Assembly: GCA_964574335.1 (NCBI GenBank)
Contig: CAZNNH010000011.1
Coordinates: forward strand, 9,127-73,126
Reading direction: 5' to 3'
DNA length: 64,000 bases
Source: CAZNNH01 sp964574335
GTDB taxonomy: Bacteria > Acidobacteriota > Vicinamibacteria > Fen-336
The notes below the pieces were generated by a model that searched no databases, had not been told where the DNA came from, and saw only the letters and a list, made by a program, of their open reading frames with translations. The translations under genes were made by a program, and so were the position numbers. Below, piece after piece: positions 46,703 through 54,297 of the stretch. Each line of letters begins with the position of its first letter. Positions within the stretch are counted from its first letter, which is position 1.

Positions 46703-47809
46703 TCAGGCGTGGTGGGCGAGCCGGGCCTCCCGCGCCGCCATGATCTTGAGGGCGGCACGGACCTCGTTCGCTGCCACGTCCTCCCGCACCACGCAGCGTC
46801 CGAGCCCGGACGGCAGCACGAAGGTGAACTGCCGGCCCTTCATCTTCTTGTCGCGCCGGCCGGCCCGAAGGAGATCGGCCGGATCCAGGTCGGAGACAAT
46901 CGGGCGTGGCCCGAGATGGTCCACGGCGGTGGCGATGGTGTCGAAGCCGGTCTCGCTGATCAGGCGGCGCCGATGGGCGATCCAGGCGGCGCCGATCATC
47001 CCCCAGCCCACCGCCTCGCCGTGGGTGAAGCGCCGGTAGTGGGTCACTGCCTCGAGGGCATGGCCGATGGTGTGCCCCAGGTTGAGCACCCGTCTGAAGC
47101 CCCCCTCGCGCTCGTCACGCTCCACGATCTCGGCCTTGAGGCGGCACGAGGACGCGACCAGGTTCTCGATCGCGGTCCGCTCCCAGGTCCGCAGCCCTGC
47201 GGGGGCCCGGTAGATCTCCTCGAGCAGGCTGCGGTCGCCGATCAGCCCGCACTTGAGCGCCTCGAAGGCCCCGCTGCGCACCTGGCGGAGGGCCAGCGTC
47301 TCCAGAAAGGCCGGGTCCGAGACCACCGCACGCGGCTGGTGAAAGGCCCCGATCAGGTTCTTGGCGTGCGGATGGTTGATGCCGACCTTGCCACCCACCG
47401 AGCTGTCGACCATGGCCAGCAGCGTGGTCGGGATCTGGACCCAGTCCACGCCGCGCATGTAGCTGGCGGCGGCGAAGCCGACCACATCCCCCACCACGCC
47501 GCCGCCGAGCGCCACCACCACGCCGTCGCGGGTGAGCCCGGCGGCCAGGAAGGCGTCGTGCAGCCGCGCCAGCGTTCGCAGGGACTTGTGTCGCTCGCCG
47601 TCCGGGATCAGGGTCCGCTGCAGTGGACCCAGTCGACGCAGCGCCGCTTCGACGCGCCTTCCGTGCAGCCCGAAGACCCGTGGGTTGGAGACCAGCACCA
47701 GGCGCCGACCCGCCAGGAAGCCGAGCAGCTCCGGCAGCACCGCCTGTAGCCCGTACCCGATGCTGATGACGTAGCGACGCTCGCCGAGCTCGACTGGGAT
47801 CTCGATCAT
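46703..47809 (-). CDS. aroB: 3-dehydroquinate synthase
   Basis: Second step of the shikimate pathway (DAHP to 3-dehydroquinate, NAD- and metal-dependent); 368 aa. It has IPDGERHKSL, the NAD-binding ALGGGVVGDVVGFAAASYMRG, PTTLLAMVDSSVGGKVGIN, and metal ligands in FEALKCGLIGD, VLNLGHTIGHALE and THGEAVGWGM, all in the expected order. ATG at 47809. A short coiled-coil gene lies 19 nt upstream on the same strand. The REP hairpin at 46638-46692 follows its stop. Confidence 0.95.
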   Translation of the reverse strand: MIEIPVELGERRYVISIGYGLQAVLPELLGFLAGRRLVLVSNPRVFGLHGRRVEAALRRLGPLQRTLIPDGERHKSLRTLARLHDAFLAAGLTRDGVVVALGGGVVGDVVGFAAASYMRGVDWVQIPTTLLAMVDSSVGGKVGINHPHAKNLIGAFHQPRAVVSDPAFLETLALRQVRSGAFEALKCGLIGDRSLLEEIYRAPAGLRTWERTAIENLVASSCRLKAEIVERDEREGGFRRVLNLGHTIGHALEAVTHYRRFTHGEAVGWGMIGAAWIAHRRRLISETGFDTIATAVDHLGPRPIVSDLDPADLLRAGRRDKKMKGRQFTFVLPSGLGRCVVREDVAANEVRAALKIMAAREARLAHHA

Positions 47810-47828
47810 CCGGGTCGGGAGGATACAC

Positions 47829-48293
47829 TCACCGCAGCCATCCCGGCAACGCGCCGGCTCGGCGGGCCCGCTCCTCGAGACCCATCTCGAGCTCGCGAAG
47901 CCTCTGCCTCAGCCGCTCGATCCGCCGTTGCCAGGTCTCGATCTGGGGATCTCCGAAGGCCTGGAACTTGCGGCTCCGGCGCCTTTCCTCGATCTTCGCC
48001 CTCAGCTCCTCGATCTGCTCCCGCAGCTTCTCCTGCCGCTTCCGCAGCCGGTCGGCCTCGCGCCGCCAGTAACGTTCGGCCGAGCGCCGGGCCTTGGCTT
48101 CCTCGTCGTCGATCCCCCTCCGACCCTCGCCGTCGGGACGGGTCGCCGGTTGGCTCAAGACGCCGGTCTGGTGGCGCAGCGGTGCCATCCGGCGCAAGTC
48201 CTCGTCGCCGTAGGTGGGGACCACCGCCCCGCTCTCGGCACCGGCCCAGGCGGCACACGACAGCAATCCCAGCAAGACAAACACGCTCCTCAC
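47829..48293 (-). CDS. Small secreted coiled-coil protein with PGWLR C-terminus
   Basis: A 154-aa protein with a signal peptide (RSVFVLLGLLSCAAWAGAES), a short segment VVPTYGDEDLRRM, and a long charged coiled coil (~70-145: RYWRREADRLRKRQEKLREQIEEL, WQRRIERLRQRLRELEMGL) ending ALPGWLR. The plan and the PGWLR tail match the gene at 37862. GTG at 48293 with AAAGGA upstream on the minus strand; the frame is open further upstream only as a shadow of proS. Function unknown, probably periplasmic. Confidence 0.75.
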   Translation of the reverse strand: MRSVFVLLGLLSCAAWAGAESGAVVPTYGDEDLRRMAPLRHQTGVLSQPATRPDGEGRRGIDDEEAKARRSAERYWRREADRLRKRQEKLREQIEELRAKIEERRRSRKFQAFGDPQIETWQRRIERLRQRLRELEMGLEERARRAGALPGWLR

Positions 48294-48448
48294 GCCAGGT
48301 CCTTTCTGGAGAGAGACGAGGGGAGGATGGGGAGGGGACGGCTTCGCGGGGCCAAGCCCAAGATAGGCCTCAGCCGGGTCCGCGTCAAGCCCCGGAGCCG
48401 CCTCCCCCGCCCGCGAGCCCGGTGTGCCGGCGCCCGGGTCGACCAGAG

Positions 48449-48457
48449 TGGTAGAAT
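48449..48457 (+). promoter_or_regulatory. Extended -10 promoter of proS
   Basis: TGGTAGAAT: TAGAAT at 48452-48457 with a TG one base upstream. Predicted start ~48464. RBS GGAGGAT (48478-48484) precedes GTG 48486. Confidence 0.6.
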
Positions 48458-48485
48458 CCCGGCTTTCGGTGACATTGGAGGATCC

Positions 48486-49946
48486 GTGACAGCGAAGGAC
48501 AAGGACTTCACGATGAAGGAGATCACGCCACGCAGCCAGGACTTCTCCCAGTGGTACCTGGACGTGGTGCAGAAGGCAGAGCTGGCCGACTACGGCCCGG
48601 TCAAGGGCTGCATGATCATCCGGCCGTACGGCTACGCGATCTGGGAGGCGATGCAGGCCGACATGGACCGGCGCATCAAGCAGACCGGCCACGTCAACGC
48701 CTACTTCCCCCTGTTCATCCCCAAGAGCTATCTCGAGAAGGAGAAGGACCACGTCGAGGGCTTCTCTCCCGAGTGTGCCTGGGTGACCATCGGCGGCGGC
48801 GACGAGCTGGAGGAGCCGCTCGCCATCCGTCCCACCTCCGAGGCCATGATCTGCTCCTGCTACGCCAAGTGGGTCAGCTCCTGGCGTGACCTGCCGATCC
48901 TGATCAACCAGTGGGCCAACATCGTGCGCTGGGAGAAGGTCACGCGTCCCTTCCTCCGCACCACCGAGTTCCTCTGGCAGGAAGGGCACACCCTCCACGC
49001 CACCGCCGAGGAGGCCGAGGAGGAGACGCTCAAGATGCTGGGCGTCTACCGCAGCTTCTCGGAAGAGATGCTGGCGATGCCGGTCCTCTGGGGGCGCAAG
49101 AGCGAGAGCGAGAAGTTCGCCGGCGCGCTACGGACCTACTCGATCGAGGCGCTGATGGGCGACGGCAAGGCGCTGCAGGCCGGCACCAGCCACAACCTCG
49201 GCCAGCACTTCGCCACCGCCTACGGGATCGAGTACCTGGACAAGGAGCAGAAGCGGGCGCTGCCCTGGTCGACCTCGTGGGGGACCTCGACCCGCATGAT
49301 CGGCGGGCTGATCATGACCCACGGCGACGATTCGGGGCTCATCCTGCCACCGCGGGTGGCGCCCAAGCAGGTGGTGATCGTGCCCATCCCCCCTCGCAAG
49401 GGGGACTGGAGCGAGTCCGTGCTGCCGAAGGCCCGAGAGGTGCTGGCCATGCTCCAGGACGCCGGGATACGCGCCCACCTGGACGACCGCGACCAGCAGC
49501 AGCCCGGCTTCAAGTACGCCGACTGGGAGATGCGCGGCGTCCCCCTTCGCCTGGAGCTGGGACCCCGCGACATCGAGAAGGACCAGTGCGTGCTGGTGCG
49601 GCGAGACAACCGAGAGAAGGCCTTCGTGCCGCTGGCCGGCCTGGCCACGCCGGTTCGCGAGCTGCTCGACACCTTGCAGCGCGACCTTCTGGAGCGGGCC
49701 CGGGGCTTCGTGGCGGCCAATACGACCCGCGTCTCCCGCTACGAGGAGCTCAAGGAGATCATGGCCACCCGGCGCGGCCTCTTGCTGGCCGGGTGGTGTG
49801 GCGAGGCGGCGTGCGAGGCCCGGATCAAGGAGGAGACGAAGGCCACCATCCGGGTCATCCCCATGGACGGTGAGCGGCGCCCGGGCGAGTGTATCCGCTG
49901 CGGCAAGCCCTCGCCGGAAGACGTCTACTTCGCCCAAGCTTATTGA
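48486..49946 (+). CDS. proS: Prolyl-tRNA synthetase, archaeal/eukaryotic-type (class IIa)
   Basis: Charges tRNA-Pro; 486 aa, the length of the short ProRS type that lacks the editing insertion. DFSQWYLDVVQKAELADYGPVKG begins the protein. RPTSEAMICSCYAKW, RTTEFLWQEGHTLHAT (motif 2) and WGTSTRMIGGLIMTHGD (motif 3) define the catalytic core; VVIVPIPPRKG starts the anticodon-binding domain. The C-terminal domain ends with a cysteine set (WCGEAACE ... CIRCGKPSP) and FAQAY, as in ProS type 3. GTG at 48486 has RBS GGAGGAT. A REP array follows the stop. Confidence 0.96.
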   Translation: MTAKDKDFTMKEITPRSQDFSQWYLDVVQKAELADYGPVKGCMIIRPYGYAIWEAMQADMDRRIKQTGHVNAYFPLFIPKSYLEKEKDHVEGFSPECAWVTIGGGDELEEPLAIRPTSEAMICSCYAKWVSSWRDLPILINQWANIVRWEKVTRPFLRTTEFLWQEGHTLHATAEEAEEETLKMLGVYRSFSEEMLAMPVLWGRKSESEKFAGALRTYSIEALMGDGKALQAGTSHNLGQHFATAYGIEYLDKEQKRALPWSTSWGTSTRMIGGLIMTHGDDSGLILPPRVAPKQVVIVPIPPRKGDWSESVLPKAREVLAMLQDAGIRAHLDDRDQQQPGFKYADWEMRGVPLRLELGPRDIEKDQCVLVRRDNREKAFVPLAGLATPVRELLDTLQRDLLERARGFVAANTTRVSRYEELKEIMATRRGLLLAGWCGEAACEARIKEETKATIRVIPMDGERRPGECIRCGKPSPEDVYFAQAY

Positions 49947-49950
49947 AGTG

Positions 49951-50247
49951 GGGGACATGACCCGATTCCTGACTCCGGCCGTGGAATCGGGATCGTGTCC
50001 CCCGACATGACCCGATTCCTGACTCCGGCCGTGGAATCGGGATCGTGTCCCCCGACATNNNNNNNNNNNNNNNNNNNNNNNNNNNNNNNNNNNNNNNNNN
50101 NNNNNNNNNNNNNNNNNNNNNNNNNNNNNNNNNNNNNNNNNNNNNNNNNNNNNNNNNNATTCCTGACTCCGGCCGTGGAATCGGGATCGTGTCCCCCGAC
50201 ATGACCCGATTCCCGGCATCGGCGATTGAAACGGGCTCGTGTGCCGC
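49951..50247. repeat. Tandem 50-bp REP array, interrupted by the assembly gap
   Basis: A 50-bp unit starting GACATGACCCGATTCC repeats head-to-tail at 49954, 50004 and 50054; the third copy runs into the N gap. A fourth, partial copy emerges at 50159, and a degenerate one starts at 50200. Within each unit GGGGGACATGACCCGATTCC pairs with GGAATCGGGATCGTGTCCCC across a short loop. The true copy number is unknown. The 398-nt gap between proS and pcm consists almost wholly of these repeats. Confidence 0.88.
50059..50158. other. Assembly gap (100 N)
   Basis: Exactly 100 N inside the tandem repeat array, a conventional placeholder of unknown true length. Sequence on both sides is the same repeat, so the break was probably caused by repeat collapse. 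Confidence 0.98.
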
Positions 50248-50312
50248 GGGGGACACGATCCGGGTTCGCCGGGCCGCCACGACCGCCACGAGGCGAACCC
50301 GGTCATGTCCCC
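50248..50312. repeat. REP-type palindrome upstream of pcm
   Basis: GGGGGACACGATCCGGGTTC ... GAACCCGGTCATGTCCCC, a long imperfect stem with a 20-nt loop; near-copy of 46638-46692 and opposite in orientation to the 50-bp tandem units before it. Confidence 0.83.
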
Positions 50313-50323
50313 TGCAGTCGCGT

Positions 50324-50329
50324 TAGAAT
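50324..50329 (+). promoter_or_regulatory. Candidate -10 element of pcm
   Basis: TAGAAT, 15 nt before the ATG at 50345; any -35 would lie inside the REP palindrome. RBS GCGGAGG at 50334-50340. Confidence 0.4.
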
Positions 50330-50344
50330 AGGCGCGGAGGCTCG

Positions 50345-51049
50345 ATGAGCCTGCTGTCCTGTCTGGCGGCCCTCTTGATGTTCTCCTGCTCCGCCGCGCC
50401 GGCTCCACTCGACGAGGCCTCTCTGGCCTCCGCCCGCGAGCAGATGGTGCGGAGCCAGATCGAGGCGCGCGACGTGCGCGACCCGGCGACGTTGGCCGCC
50501 CTGCGCAAGGTGCCCCGGCACCTGTTCGTCCCGCCGGACCTCGTCTCGGAGGCCTACGCCGATCACCCGCTTCCCATCGGCCGTCACCAGACCATCTCGC
50601 AGCCCTACATCGTCGCCTTCATGACCGAGGCGCTCGGCCTCGAGGGCGACGACACGGTGCTCGAGGTCGGCACCGGCTCCGGCTACCAGGCGGCGGTGCT
50701 GGCGGAGATCGCCGCTTCCGTCTACTCGATCGAGATCGTCGCCGCCTTGGCCGACGAGGCGCGGGAACGCCTCTCCCGGCTCGGCTACTCGAACGTGGAG
50801 GTCCGCTGCGGGGACGGCTACGAAGGATGGCCGTCGGCCGCCCCGTTCGACGGGATTCTGATCACGGCCGCCGCGCCGCGTATCCCGGAGCCCCTCAAGC
50901 AGCAGCTCAAGGACGGGGGGCGGCTGGTCCTGCCGGTCGGCGAGGACTACCAGGAGCTGGTCGTGGTCACCCGCAAGGGCGATCGCTTCGAGGAGCAAAG
51001 CGTGCTGTCAGTGCGGTTCGTGCCGATGACGGGCCGGGTGCGCGAGTGA
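50345..51049 (+). CDS. pcm: Protein-L-isoaspartate O-methyltransferase with N-terminal signal/lipoprotein-like sequence
   Basis: Repairs isoaspartyl residues by SAM-dependent methylation; 234 aa. The catalytic domain is normal: REQMVRSQIEARDVRDP, VPRHLFVPPDL, IGRHQTISQPYIVAFMTEAL, motif I DTVLEVGTGSGYQAAVLAEI, FDGILITAAAPRIPEPL, GGRLVLPVG. Unlike the usual cytosolic enzyme, residues 1-20 (SLLSCLAALLMFSCSAAPAP) look like an export signal with a possible acylated Cys at position 15. RBS GCGGAGG before ATG 50345. Preceded by the REP array. Confidence 0.9.
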   Translation: MSLLSCLAALLMFSCSAAPAPLDEASLASAREQMVRSQIEARDVRDPATLAALRKVPRHLFVPPDLVSEAYADHPLPIGRHQTISQPYIVAFMTEALGLEGDDTVLEVGTGSGYQAAVLAEIAASVYSIEIVAALADEARERLSRLGYSNVEVRCGDGYEGWPSAAPFDGILITAAAPRIPEPLKQQLKDGGRLVLPVGEDYQELVVVTRKGDRFEEQSVLSVRFVPMTGRVRE

Positions 51050-51189
51050 CGCCGCTCCCCCGAACCGGACACCCTCGAAAGCGTCCCAACCGGGTCGACC
51101 GCTGAGCGGACCGGATCCGTAGTGTCGTTCCGAGGGCGCCCACCACCACCTCAGAACACGCGGGGCTTGGGCGTCGAGTGAGGGAGGCG

Positions 51190-54100
51190 ATGGAACCCAT
51201 CGTCGTGCTGATCGTGATCGGGATCCTGGCCGTGGCCCTGACCACGCCGATCCTGGCAATCGTGGCGCTGGTGCGCGCTTCACGGCTGACCGCGGAGCTG
51301 CGATCGCAGGAGTCCCGGCTGAGGCTCCTGGAAGGGCGCCTGGACCGGCTTGGCGGAAGCTCCGCGACCGCCCAAGGCGGGGCAGGGTCGAGAGCGGCCT
51401 CCGCCACCGCCCCCGTGGCGCCGCAGGTATCCGCCGCCACGGTGGCGCGACCGACGCCCCCCAGCGCCGGTGCCACCGCCGGGATCGGGCCGCCGCTCCC
51501 CGAGGGCGCAGGCCCCACGCCGGCAGCGCCCACGACCCCGGCCCCCGAGGCCGCACCACCGCCGCCGCCGTTGCCGCTGCCGTCGTCGCCACCGCCGTCC
51601 CGGCCGCCCACACGGCCGCCCGTCCGCCCGTCGGTCCGGCCCGCCGCTCCGCCACGCTCCCCGGCACCACCCCCGCGCGAGCCCTTCGAGTGGGAGGGGC
51701 TCGTCGGGGTACGGGGCGCGGCCTGGATCGGTGCGGTGGCGTTCGTGATCGCCGGCATCCTGTTCGCTCGCTGGGCCATCGAGGAGGGGCTGGTGACGCC
51801 CGAGCTCCGGATCGCGCTGATGCTGGCGGCCGGTGTCGGGGCGTTGCTCGGGGCGGAGCTCTGCCTGCGTAAGGGCTACGAGACCAGCGCCAACGCCGTG
51901 TCCGGCGCCGGCATCGCCATCCTGTACGCGGCCTTCTTCGCCGCCCACAGCCTGTACCACCTGATCCCGGTCGGGGTGGCCTTCGGCTTCATGGCGCTGG
52001 TCACCGTGGTGGCGGCCCTGGTCGCCATCCGCTACGACGCGATGTTCGTTGCCGTGCTCGGCCTGCTGGGGGGCTTCGCCACCCCCGTCTCGTTGTCCGC
52101 CGGCGTGGACCGGCCGATCGGCCTGTTCTCCTACATCCTGCTCCTGAACCTCGGGCTGGTGACGGTGGCGCTCCGCAAACGCTGGCACGCCCTGGTGGCA
52201 CTGACCCTCGCCGGCACGTTCGTGATCGAGCTGGGCTGGTTCGGCAGCCACATGGCGCCCCACAAGATGCTGATCGGCATCGTCGCCTTCCTGGTCTTCG
52301 GGCTTGTGTTCCTGCTGCTGCCGCTCGTCTCGGGAAGGGAGCCGGAGGGCGCGTCGCTGCTGAGCGTCGGCGCGATCGGCGGGGTGGCGCCGTTCCTGTT
52401 CGCCGTGCTCCTGGCCGGCGACCCCCGCTACGCGGGTCAGTGGCCGCTGCTCTTCTCGTTCATCGGCCTCCTGGCGACCGCGCTGGCGGCGGTGGCCCTG
52501 CTCCGCAATCGGGCTGGCCTGCTGCTGAGCGCGGCCACCGCCGTGGCCGTCACGCTTCCGCTGTGGGCCGGGCAGGGTCTCACCTCCGCCAACGCGGTCC
52601 CCGCCACGCTCTCGGCGCTGGCCATCGTGGTGATCCTGAACCTGCCGGTTCGCCTCGCCCGGCGCTTCGATCTCGAGGTCCTCGAGCGGCCGGCCGCGCT
52701 CGAGAGCGCGGGCCTGGTGGCGGGCGTGGGGCTCGGGCTGTTCGGGCTGGTGATGATCGGGCGGAACCTGGGAGACCCTCCCTGGGCCTTCCTGCTGCTG
52801 CTGGCCGGGCTCACGGCGCTGGCCGGCGAGCGGACCCGGGGCGACCGGCTGCCCGCCGTGGCGCTTCTGGGGCCGCTGGGGCTCGCGGTCCTGACCCAGG
52901 CCTGGTTCTTCAGGTCCACGGACGGCGAGAGCCTGGTGCGCAACCTGGCGGTGCCGCTCCTGCTCTCGGCGGCCCTCTCGCTGCTCTCGGTGTGGCGCGG
53001 GGGGCCGCCTGACCGCTCCCGCAACGACGAGGACGAGGCCGGGGTGGTGGCTTCCGTGCTGGTGGCGGCGGCCGGCCTGTTCGGCTGCCTGATCTGGCCG
53101 GAGCTGGGCCGCGATCCCTGGCCGCTGCTGCTGGCCCTGGCGGTGGCGGTGGCGCTTCTGGTGGTCTCCGCCCTGCGTCGCGGCTTCACCCCCTTGCTGA
53201 CGGTCGCGCTGGCAGTGGCCGCCCTGTACCTGACGCTGTGGCAGGCGTCCTACTTCCACGCCGGAGACCTCCCTGCCGTGCTGATCTTCGGCTTCGGGTC
53301 CCATCTGGCCTTCCTGGCCCTGCCCTTCGCGATGGTGGCCGCCGGCTCGCACGTCGGCCGCCTGCGTCGGGGGCCCTGGATCGCCTCGGCGCTGTCGGGC
53401 CCGCTCCTGTTCTATCCCGTCTACCGCGCGGTGAGCGCCGCCTGGGGCGACGGCTACATCGGTGGGCTGCCGCTTCTGATGGCGGCGCTCTCGGTCCTGG
53501 CCCTCGATCGAGTCTCCGGCTGCTTCCCCGCCGGCGATGCCCGGCTCGCCGGCGACCGGCTCCGCTGGCTGGCGCTGTTCGCCGCCGTGGCCCTGGGCTT
53601 CGTGGCGCTGGCGATACCGTTGCAGCTCGACCGCCAGTGGATCACCATCGGCTGGGCGCTCGAGGGCGTGGCGGTGCTCTGGCTCTTCGGCCGCCTGCCC
53701 CATCCCGGCCTGAGGCTCTTCGGGACGGCGCTCTTCGCGGCGGTGGGGGTGCGCCTGCTGTTCAACCCGGAGGTCCTCCGCTACGGGGAGAAGGGGCTGC
53801 CGATCCTCAACTGGCTCCTCTACACCTATGGAGTCCCGATCCTCTGCTGCTTCGCCGGGGCCTTTGTGCTGAGGCGGGGCGGAGGTGGCGCCTCTGGAGA
53901 CGAGGAGGGCTGGGTGCGACGGCTGGCGCCCGCGATCACGCTGCTCGGCCTGGTCCTCGTCTTCTGGCTGATCAACCTCGAGGTGCTCGACTTCTTCTCC
54001 ACCCGCCGCCACCTGACCTTCGAGCTGGCCCGCGAGTCCGCCCGCGACCTGACGATGTCCGTGGCCTGGGGCCTGTACGCACTGGCGCTCTTGGTTCTCG

Positions 54101-54297
54101 GACTGTGGCGGCGGGTTCGGCCGCTACGGCTGCTGTCGCTCGCCTTTCTGGTGCTGACCGTGGCCAAGGTGTTCCTCTACGACCTGGCCCAGCTCCAGGG
54201 TATCGCCCGTGTCTTCTCGTTCCTGGGCCTCGGCGCCTCGTTGCTGGTGGTGTCGCTCCTCTACCAGCGCTTCGTCGCCAGAAGGGAGGGGTGGTGA
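51190..54297 (+). CDS. DUF2339 family polytopic membrane protein
   Basis: A 1035-aa membrane protein. TM1 at ~1-25 is followed by a coiled segment (ASRLTAELRSQESRLRLLEGRLDRL), a Pro/Ala-rich linker (~50-160) and EPFEWEGLVGVRGAAWIGAVAFVIAGILFARWAIE, the entry motif of DUF2339. About 28 TM helices fill the rest. The function is unknown in the family. GAGGGAGG lies just before ATG 51190; GTG 51178 is in frame but lacks an RBS. It overlaps the DUF3999 gene by 4 nt. The two families commonly occur together, suggesting one envelope complex. Confidence 0.88.
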   Translation: MEPIVVLIVIGILAVALTTPILAIVALVRASRLTAELRSQESRLRLLEGRLDRLGGSSATAQGGAGSRAASATAPVAPQVSAATVARPTPPSAGATAGIGPPLPEGAGPTPAAPTTPAPEAAPPPPPLPLPSSPPPSRPPTRPPVRPSVRPAAPPRSPAPPPREPFEWEGLVGVRGAAWIGAVAFVIAGILFARWAIEEGLVTPELRIALMLAAGVGALLGAELCLRKGYETSANAVSGAGIAILYAAFFAAHSLYHLIPVGVAFGFMALVTVVAALVAIRYDAMFVAVLGLLGGFATPVSLSAGVDRPIGLFSYILLLNLGLVTVALRKRWHALVALTLAGTFVIELGWFGSHMAPHKMLIGIVAFLVFGLVFLLLPLVSGREPEGASLLSVGAIGGVAPFLFAVLLAGDPRYAGQWPLLFSFIGLLATALAAVALLRNRAGLLLSAATAVAVTLPLWAGQGLTSANAVPATLSALAIVVILNLPVRLARRFDLEVLERPAALESAGLVAGVGLGLFGLVMIGRNLGDPPWAFLLLLAGLTALAGERTRGDRLPAVALLGPLGLAVLTQAWFFRSTDGESLVRNLAVPLLLSAALSLLSVWRGGPPDRSRNDEDEAGVVASVLVAAAGLFGCLIWPELGRDPWPLLLALAVAVALLVVSALRRGFTPLLTVALAVAALYLTLWQASYFHAGDLPAVLIFGFGSHLAFLALPFAMVAAGSHVGRLRRGPWIASALSGPLLFYPVYRAVSAAWGDGYIGGLPLLMAALSVLALDRVSGCFPAGDARLAGDRLRWLALFAAVALGFVALAIPLQLDRQWITIGWALEGVAVLWLFGRLPHPGLRLFGTALFAAVGVRLLFNPEVLRYGEKGLPILNWLLYTYGVPILCCFAGAFVLRRGGGGASGDEEGWVRRLAPAITLLGLVLVFWLINLEVLDFFSTRRHLTFELARESARDLTMSVAWGLYALALLVLGLWRRVRPLRLLSLAFLVLTVAKVFLYDLAQLQGIARVFSFLGLGASLLVVSLLYQRFVARREGW

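Noticed and set aside
49951..50312. CRISPR array
   Set aside because: Repeats are directly adjacent with no unique spacers, each unit is itself a long palindrome, and no cas gene is present.
51280..54012. A 910-codon minus-strand open frame opposite DUF2339
   Set aside because: Same reason: low-complexity translation, no start signal, and the plus strand encodes a recognisable membrane protein.
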